Part shown: positions 12,801 through 21,800 of the stretch, piece after piece
How positions within the stretch are numbered: position 1 is the first letter of the stretch
Layout of the letters: each line of letters opens with the position of its first letter
Source: Siphonodentalium dalli
Taxonomy: Eukaryota > Mollusca > Scaphopoda > Gadilida > Siphonodentaliidae
Assembly (NCBI GenBank): GCA_032622095.1
Contig: CP136067.1
Location: forward strand, 92,000,707-92,064,706
Reading direction: 5' to 3'
DNA length: 64,000 nucleotides
Notes under the pieces: model-generated
Databases searched by the model: none
Seen by the model: the letters and a program-made list of their open reading frames with translations, nothing else
Told to the model about the DNA's origin: nothing
Translations under genes and position numbers: made by a program

Positions 12801-15800
12801 ATCTAATAAAATGTCAGCAGACCACAGTGTCCCCCGAAAAAGTGGCAAGTCGATGCACACTATTTGCAGACTTCCAGACTGCGCCTGCATGTGAATGTTG
12901 TTATGGGTAACCCGTACAAGACTGTAGCTTCTTGAAATTTTGCCAAAACCATGTGCCAATACATTCTCTTATATATGCGAGTCTGCCATAGGGAGCCTTG
13001 CATATATAAGAGAATACATTCGCCTAACAATATTCACCTTGACTTTGTAAGCCAATGCAAGAGAATGCACTGGCAAAGGATATTTAATGCTGCACTAGCG
13101 CAGGTCCCATCATGAAAGGGTTGAAGAAGCAGCATTTCAGTCATGGCCAACACATTGTTTCACTGGGCCTGCATCTTGACACTTACCAGTGACTCATCTA
13201 GGGAGTGTATGTTATAATCTATATCTATATTTGCGAATGTCTGTCTGTCTGTCTGTCTGTGTTCTATAGAAATTCACAGGGGACCATCTAGATGATGCCA
13301 AAGGGGTCTACTAGGAGTAGCTTTTTACGAGAAAGATAATGGTCGGGGTTAGAATTTTCTAAAGTGACGCCGTTGTTGTCAGGGGCAGAAAAGGGGGAGG
13401 GGCAGAAAAAAAAATTGTCGCCGGTGGCCACCAAACTTATATATAATGATCCCCATGATATGAGGAATCTAATGGTGTGGTTTAAATATGGCAAAAGTCG
13501 CGCCGTTCGCGTCAGGGGTGCCCGGAAGGGGGAGGGCAGATTTTGTTCTGTCGCCGATTTCCACCAAACTTATAATCATCCCCATGATATGAAAAAACCA
13601 ACGATGTGGTTTAAAAGTGGCGTCGTTCGAGTCAGGGATGCACGGAAGGGGAGAGGGGCACCAAAATTGAAAAACTAATTTTAGCGCCGATCTCCACCAA
13701 ATTGATATATATTCTTCTTCATTATATAAGGAATCTAATTGTGCGATTTAACAACGCCAAACCCATGATATGAAAAAAACAACGGTGATGAATCAAATTG
13801 TGCGCTTTAACAACGCCAAATTGTTGTATTTTGGTTGAGAGATTGGGAGGGGTGGGCACTAAATTTGATAATAATTGGTTTAGTCGCCGATTGCCACCAC
13901 ACTTATACAAAATCATCCCCATGGTATGAGGAGTCTAATGGTGTTGCGTATATCTGTCAAATGTGGCCTCATTCGAGTCAGGGTTGCATTGAAAGGGACA
14001 GGGGCACCAAAATTGATGCACAAATTTTTTGCGCCAATATCCACCGAATTGATACACGTTCTTATCCAAGATATGAGGAATCTAATCGTGTGATTTAAAG
14101 ACGCCATAGTGGTGCTGTTTATTTGAGAGATGGGGGTGTAGATTGGCACCAAATTTGATAAAAAAAATTTGTTTAGTCGCCGATTATCACCAAACTGATA
14201 AGCAATCATCTCCATGATATCAGGAGTATAATCGTGTGGTTTAAGGATGTCATAAGTTGGGCCATTCGAGTCAGTGGTGTATAGAGATGAGAGGGACACA
14301 GCAAATTATATCTATATGTTTAGTGCCGATTTCCACCAAATTGATACATATTCTTCTCTGTGATACACCAAATTTGTGCCCTATGGGTGAGAGATATGGG
14401 GACCTTAAATTTGATACGAATTTGTATACTCGCCAATTTTCACCAAATTCATATATAAGCATCTCTAATCTCTAATGAGTCTTAGTGTGTGCAGCTTGAG
14501 ACTGAAATAGGGACGGGAGGGTCACCAAGACTGATACAAAATATTTTTAGTACTAATTACCATCAAATTCAGACACGTTCTTCTCAAATGATACAAGAAA
14601 TCAAATCGTGCTGTCTGTCTGTCTGTCTTTCTGCGTTCTATATATAACTTCACGCGGTACAATAGAGATGGCACCAAGGCGTTCTAAGAGGGGTAACTGT
14701 TTACAAGGAAGATAACGGAGCGGGTAAAAAATTTCTAAAATGACGCTGTTGGTGTCAGGGGAAGAAAAGGGGGAGGTCGGCAAAATTTAAAATATAGCGT
14801 GAAATAGTTTTGTCGCCGATTTCCACCAAACGAATACATAATCACTTTCGCAATATGGCGTTGTTCGAATCAGCGTTGCATCAAAAATTGATTTAATAAA
14901 CTATTTTTAGCCCAGATTTCCACCAAATTGATATATTATTCTTCTCTATGATACGAGGAATATCATCGTGTGATTTAAAGACGTCAAATTGGTGTCGGTT
15001 GGGTGAGAGATATGGGTCATAACTATTCTCAGAATTTGTTTAGTCGCTGATTACCACCAAACATATATATAACCATCGCCAGTATATCATGCATCCATGA
15101 GTCTAATGGAAGTGGTTTAAATATGTAAAAACAGGCAAACGCTGGAAAAATTTTATTTGGCTCGAATTTCCATCGAATTCATACACGTTTTTCTCTAATG
15201 ATATACCATGAATTAAATCACATTTGGTGTCGTTTGCGTCGCGGATGGCGAGCGGATATGCACTTTCATTGATAAGATTGCTATTCGCCTTTATCGACAT
15301 ATAAGTTATATACAGTCACCCAGGCCATCTCCATATCATTTTAAGTAGTTTTGGACGTTCACATTTCACAATCCCGACATATATGGTGACCCACTTTAGT
15401 CACTTGAACAATTATATCTTCTTAACTGTCATATTTATATGGGAATAGCAATCAGGGCATTCACAAAATGAGCTAGCAAAAAGAGATACATAGAAGAAGC
15501 ATTAAACGTATATTTATCATTCTATTGAAGAGATACATATATTCGTGCAAACTGAGAGACCCCGAACCGTCAGAGGATTGCATATATATTATAACAAAAT
15601 TGAGTCTGTTCCATTCAATACAGTTTCCACAAAAAAGTTACAATTTGTCAAGAGATATGGAAGGCCTGTTCAAAAATAGTGGTCACTGTGTGCAGTCAAA
15701 TATAGTTTCTTCTGATATACAAGAAAATGCAGTTAGTAGCATAAGACTTTTCAGGATCCTCCCAATACTGCACATCTGACAAGGGTTTTATAACAGACTC

Positions 15801-18800
15801 CTCGACTGACATAAACTACTCAAAATCTCGCTCTGTGCCTGGCACATGTAGCTAATATTTATGCGCATCAACATGTCGTTTAAACAGAGAATATTTAGCC
15901 AATATATAGCACCATGAACAGAGGAGCACCTGGAAATTTCTTAGAAACATCTGTATCTTCATGGAGATAGCCGGGTGTCCTCGAGAACTTAGTCCAACCC
16001 ACTAAATTGATTGATACATCTTAATATTTAAAACCCAATTATCATCTTTTATCGAACTAATGTGTTTGTGATGTTCATGTATCATATTATAACGTCTAAT
16101 GTATACGCAGTTGTAAATAAATACATACTTCATTATTGTTGGAACAGATTAATCGCGACAAACAGAATGACACTTGACAAGGTGAGCCACTACTTATATC
16201 CCAATGACTGTAATAATCATGTTTTATGATGCTATTTGAATATACAATTTATGAGAAAAGTATAACACTTTTAAGCAAGAGCATTCTCTATCCCCAACAA
16301 ATATCCACAGCATACAGAGGGTTTATCATCGCATTAACCTGGGCAATGCCGGGTAACCCTGCTAGTAGTTAATAAAGGAGGACCATTTTAGACATGGCCA
16401 ACACATCGGTTCACTGGGCCTGCACTTAACACTTACCAGTGACTCATCTAGTAGACCGGGTTGTGGCTGAGGTAGGTGTCACCCGGAGATGGCGAAATTC
16501 CCATGTTGATTTTCTATTTCTGGATACCATTCTACATCAAAATTTCTGAGGTGTATGGGGCAAAGCCCAGAACTTTTTTTTAAATGGTCAAAATCATGTC
16601 AAATTGCTTGAAAATGGCTATATTCTAAAAAATCAATCTATGATAGTTAAAATTGTGATAAATGAAACGAAACATCCACCTAACTGACCTCAATTAGTCT
16701 ACTTATCATGAGCAAAAAGAAATATCACAAAAGGATAGACGTATTTTGAAAAAAATTCAAATTTGTAATTTTTTGGCCTGTATTTGACGAAATTTCAATT
16801 TTTCGTCCAGCGAAAAATGGTCATAACTTAAAAATCGTTCTTTAAATCACGACCAAATGAGCTTTAAAAACAGCTCACATCATTTGTGCTACTATCTAAT
16901 GAGAAATAATTACCATTTATTTTATATGTTTCCTTATATTCATGATATTGTTACCCCTATAGGGAGTGTAAGCTTTTATACTGAATCAAGGAGCACCATT
17001 TTAGACGCGACCAACACATCGGTTCACAAGGCCTGCATCTTAACACTTACCAGTGACTCATCAAGGGAGTGTATGTTGTTATAGTTAAAGGAGCACCATT
17101 TTAGACATGGCCAACACATCGGTTCACATTTATCTCCACCACATGATTCGAGAACATCCTGAAACAAACCAAGGAAAAATAGAACATATGACAGTTTATG
17201 CACCACTCACTGCCCAATAAATGTTTAATGTATTATGTCAAAGTAGCTTGATAAGGTCAAGGTAGCTTTATTAGGTAGGTAATAGCGTGCCTGTCATTTG
17301 CAGAATGAGGTCCCCAGAGGGTGAATTTAGTGATGTTACCCCACATAGCGGGCTAGCATCACCAAATTCACCCTCTGGGAACCTCATTCTGCTGAGGTGT
17401 AAGCAGAATGAGGTCCCCAGAGGGTGAATTTGGTGATGCTAGCCCGCTATGATTCGGGGTAGCATCACTAAATTCACCCTCTGGGGACCTCATTCTGCAA
17501 ATGACAGGCACGCTATTTCAAGGCTTGTTTTCACCCATTAGTCAGCTCGATTATGCATTTTATCTTCTGTAAATTAGGGGATATTGAAACTTCCCAGCAG
17601 GGGAAAAGTAACTAAAACAATGTTAATTTGAGACTATAGATACTTCCCAGAAGATGGGCCTAAGCAGAATCAGGTCCCCAGAGGGTGAATTTGGTGATGC
17701 AAGCCAGCTGTGCAGGATAGCATCACTAAATTCACCCTCTGGGGACCTCATTCTCCAAATGACAGACACACTATTTGCAGGATTGGTATCATAGAGTGAC
17801 TGCAAACATTGATCATTTTCGTAGCAGCCTTGTCCATACCTTGTCCATAACGGTATATGTTGACTAAGGCCAAAACAAAACACCTCTCTGTTTACGATAA
17901 CATTGGGATAATTTTTCAGAAAGGCAGGCAGGGATTTCTTTTTTTAACAATTTATTTTTTAAACCTTTCAGTTGTAAGCGATATAATATTTTAGTCATGG
18001 TCCCATGGAGTATGGTACATCAATGTGTATTGAAACGAGCCAAGCATTGGATAAAAACATGCTGTCCCTTGAATTCATTCACTCTACAGTAAGATCTCTA
18101 CAAAGTTGAGCTTAATAACCGACTTATTTTTGGTTTTTGGATTGGGAAATATGATAAATATTCACATTGTCACTAACAGGCTACAATAGACTAGCCTTCT
18201 GGAAAAAATTGAAAAAGAAATTGAGGCAGGCAAGAAAATTTCGGCCAGGGTATCGAAAACAAAGAGGTTTTTTTGGGCCTAACCTGTATATTCTGTAGGC
18301 ATCTGGTGACAATCAGTGTGATGAGCTGTGGTCTCTGGTGCTTCAAACCCTCCAGCATGTGAATGGGTACCTTCTTTATCTCCAAACATTGGAGAAGCCT
18401 GAACCGCGACAATTGTATCGGTGACTGAATTGTACAAGAACCATGAATAATCTGAAATAGAGGAGACATATATCAATTCATTATATGCTTGCCTATAAAT
18501 TAGCTAAAAATTACCAACATAAATCATTGTATGGATCTGTTTCTCCATCAGTCTGTTTGTAATTTTTCTCTCCGACGCCTGGAGCAATTTCAAAAAAATT
18601 TGGTGTGGTGACTCGGGGTACCCCAGTGGATGTTATGACAATGTTAGTTATTTAAAAAGAAATTATTACAATTTTTTTTAAATCAACAAGTCAAAATGTT
18701 TAAAGTGATGTGAAGCACTCCAGTAGGGTGATCAAACAGAAATGGAGAATAATTTTGCTAAATTATATGCGATTCTTTAGATCCTCATCCTCATTTCAGA

Positions 18801-21800
18801 ACTCACGTGTACATAATTATTTGAAGGCCGCGAGTTCAACATACCTTCAATGCTATAGTTTTAATGACGAAATCGTGGACGAATTGAACATTCCGTTTCC
18901 AGTGTTCGACATAAAGTTCTTGACGAGCAAGCCGCCTCCTCTCAGAGAAGCTCATTTCCGTATCCGTCTCCAACTCGCTATAACGCCGAAAGCTTTGATT
19001 TAGAACACTCAAACCCTGGGTCGTTAGGCAGAATTTGCTTTTCCCGCTGAGTATTCGCTCTCCTGAATAAACAACAAAATTAAAATAAACATTTCTAATT
19101 CAGTTCTAGAAGTATACTTTAAAGATTTGATTAAGCGCACCCCAAATTCCAATTACAAATTATTTGGATTCAGGGGTAAAAAATATAACTTTCCAGAATC
19201 CATACCTGATCGACCCTGAGAAAGAGGCAACCCGACTGACCCCAAGACAGCCCGAGCCAGAGACAACCCGATCAACCCTGAGACAGCCCAAGCCAGTGAC
19301 AGCTCGAGACAGTGACAACCCGACCCGATCGACCCCGAGACAGCCCGACCCAGAGACAACCAAATGGGATCGACTCTGAGACAGCCCGAACCAGTGACAA
19401 CCCGACCCGATCAACCCAGAGACAAAATTTTTTTTTAGAAACATTAATGTTTTGTTTAACCCTTTACCCAACAAAACGGCCAAAACCGCCCAAATAAAGC
19501 TTCAACAGCCTAAAATATCTTCGGTCTGTCTCAATATATGTAACACCATACAAATATGGATATCATTGGAACCGGTTCATTGACCACATTGTGATGGTTA
19601 CAGTTATGCCCTGTGCCAATGCATTCTCTTATATATGCGAGTCGACCATAGGTCGCCTCGCATATATAAGAGAATGCATTGGCCTAAAAAAACACTTTTT
19701 ACCACTTTTTCTTACATTCTTTAACAATTTAAAAAAAAAATCTTACATTTTTTAACAATTTTTATAATATTTTTCTACATTCTTTGACAATTTTATCATT
19801 TTTAATATGTGTTAAGCCAATGCATTCTCTTATATATACGAGGCGACCTATGGTCGACTCGCATATATAAGAGAATGCATTGGCACAGGGTCGTTCTGTT
19901 GGGTAAAGGGTCAACAGAAAATAATAAGATCAGGCCTACATGTGTGAGCCTATTCAAAAGATCACCGATGATAAAGAGCATTCATGATTTTATTGTCCAT
20001 TAACAGTGAATATCATTATACTATTTCCGACTAAATCCTGAAATGTTACCCATAATTATGCTGTGGTTAAGGGGTCGATTACTTAGGGCATTACTGTACC
20101 TCATCCAAAGAGAGTCATTTATTCGTGTTCTGATAAGAAAGAAACATTTGTTTTAACCCTTTCATGACGGCATCTGTACTGATGCAGCATTAAATATTCT
20201 GTGACAGTGTATTCTTTTATAGGGAGCCTCGCATATATAACAGAATGCATGGCTTACAAGGTCAAGATAAATATTGTTAGGCCAATTTGTTGTATTCTGT
20301 TATATAAAGCAGCCCTCTTAATTCAGATTGTTTGGTTTCGGCAATCCGCTACGACAACCCTTTGCCGTGGCCCAGTTTGCTTCAGCAAATGGCCTCGGCA
20401 TTGCTGATTGCCATAGCAAATTATGAGGGCTGTATAAATGCAAAACCTGAAACCTGGGACATGCTTCCTTTTTCTACTATGACATTCCTTTAGAACTGCA
20501 TTAAATTCTATGATGGCTTCATAGCTTTTTCTACAGCATTGCCTTTTGCTGCAGCTATTTCAAGGGTTGGGGATGTAAAGATAACATAAGCATACAACTG
20601 CAAACACCCAAATGATTCACATTCAATTGTAAGCCTTGAAATAGTGTGTCTGTCTTTGGCAGAATGAAGTCCCCAGAGGGTGAATTTAGTTATGCTATCC
20701 TAAGCAGGCTAACATCACCATATTCACCCTCTGAGAACCTCATTCTGCTGAAGCCTCAACTACTATGGGAGACCTGTATGTAGGATAAGATTCCCCAGTT
20801 GAAATTGGTGATGTTCACTCATTAGTCACCTCGATTATAGTTTTATCTTCTGCAAATTAGGGGATATAGAAACTGAACAGAAAGGGAAAATGTAAATAAA
20901 AACAATGTTAATTTGAGACTATAGATTAGAGCCCGAAGCAGCCATCGCACACCGCCACCGCGTTGGCGAGCCATATTATCTGTAACGCCAGCCACATGAA
21001 AAAATCTCCGTCGCTGAAAATGTAAAATGGCTGAGCCATGTGCATGGGCTTATATGTCAAGCACAATGTTCAGTACTGTGAATCGCAAGAACTAAATCGC
21101 ATTGCCTATATTTTGGCATACTCGCATGGATACTACTTGGTTGTTAACGTACATGTATATTATCAGAACACCCGGGCTATGTTGAATAGACTATTCCATT
21201 GCATGCTTTCAAATAACTGAATGGGAGCATCCATTCAGTATTGAAGGTGTTAAAGTATAGATTATTTATTTCGACACGACTCAGTCTCAGACATCATTGA
21301 CATTTGTCAATATATGCACATAACCTGTGGCAGAGAATAGAAAATAGTTTGAAATATTATATCATTACTATCGGATTCATCATTCAATGATACATGCATA
21401 TATCGCAAGATGCCAGTGATGATAGCAGTCTGAAGTCGACAGAAGTCGTCATGTAACTCATACCGATTAGATGGGAAACTACATATAGTACATCCATGCC
21501 AGTCCTTCGTGTAATTTCGCCATAATGGAAAATCCCAACATAAAAATAGCACATGTGGTCTGCAATTCTACCGGTTCACCACAAACGCTAAAACAAACGG
21601 GGTTTACATATAACCGGGAATAAGTAAAATTTTGGAATGAAAATACACTGAATGTCGTCGGCCACGAACGTCGCTACTGAGCCGGCTTAGCTAGCTAACC
21701 AGCCACAAAATTGGTTGAGCCAGCCGCGAAAACAATGGATACCACCAGGAGATGAGGCCTATGCAGAATGAGGTGCCAAGAGGGTGAATTTAGTGATGCT

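Larger units (their letters stand above)
13131..17050 (-). pseudogene. Decayed tandem copies of the 3' half of STK11IP exon 4
   Basis: Blocks at about 13137-13214, 16366-16455 and 16985-17050 repeat the exon 4 3' part (GTGAACCGATGTGTTGGCCA, CTAAAATGG, ACATACACTCCC, GATGAGTCACTG) followed by the intron start GTAAGTGTTAAGATGCAGGCC. The unit is about 107 bp. Exon-like ends with GTAAGTG donors persist at 16437 and 13187. The copies lack the acceptor and 5' part of the exon, so they should not be spliced in. One copy is split by the Helitron. Confidence 0.75.

Noticed and set aside
13364-14475. Multiple short open frames in 13.3-14.5 kb
   Set aside because: They fall in the degenerate tandem interior of the Helitron, and no frame is shared between units.
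18710-19003. 97-codon plus-strand open frame
   Set aside because: It is the antisense of STK11IP exon 2, which has proper splice sites and matches the family on the minus strand.
20955-21040. GC-rich segment with ATGGCTCAGCC on the minus strand as an alternative STK11IP first exon
   Set aside because: It does not give the required LLR-x-NG lead or the one-base phase; 22751-22811 fits both.
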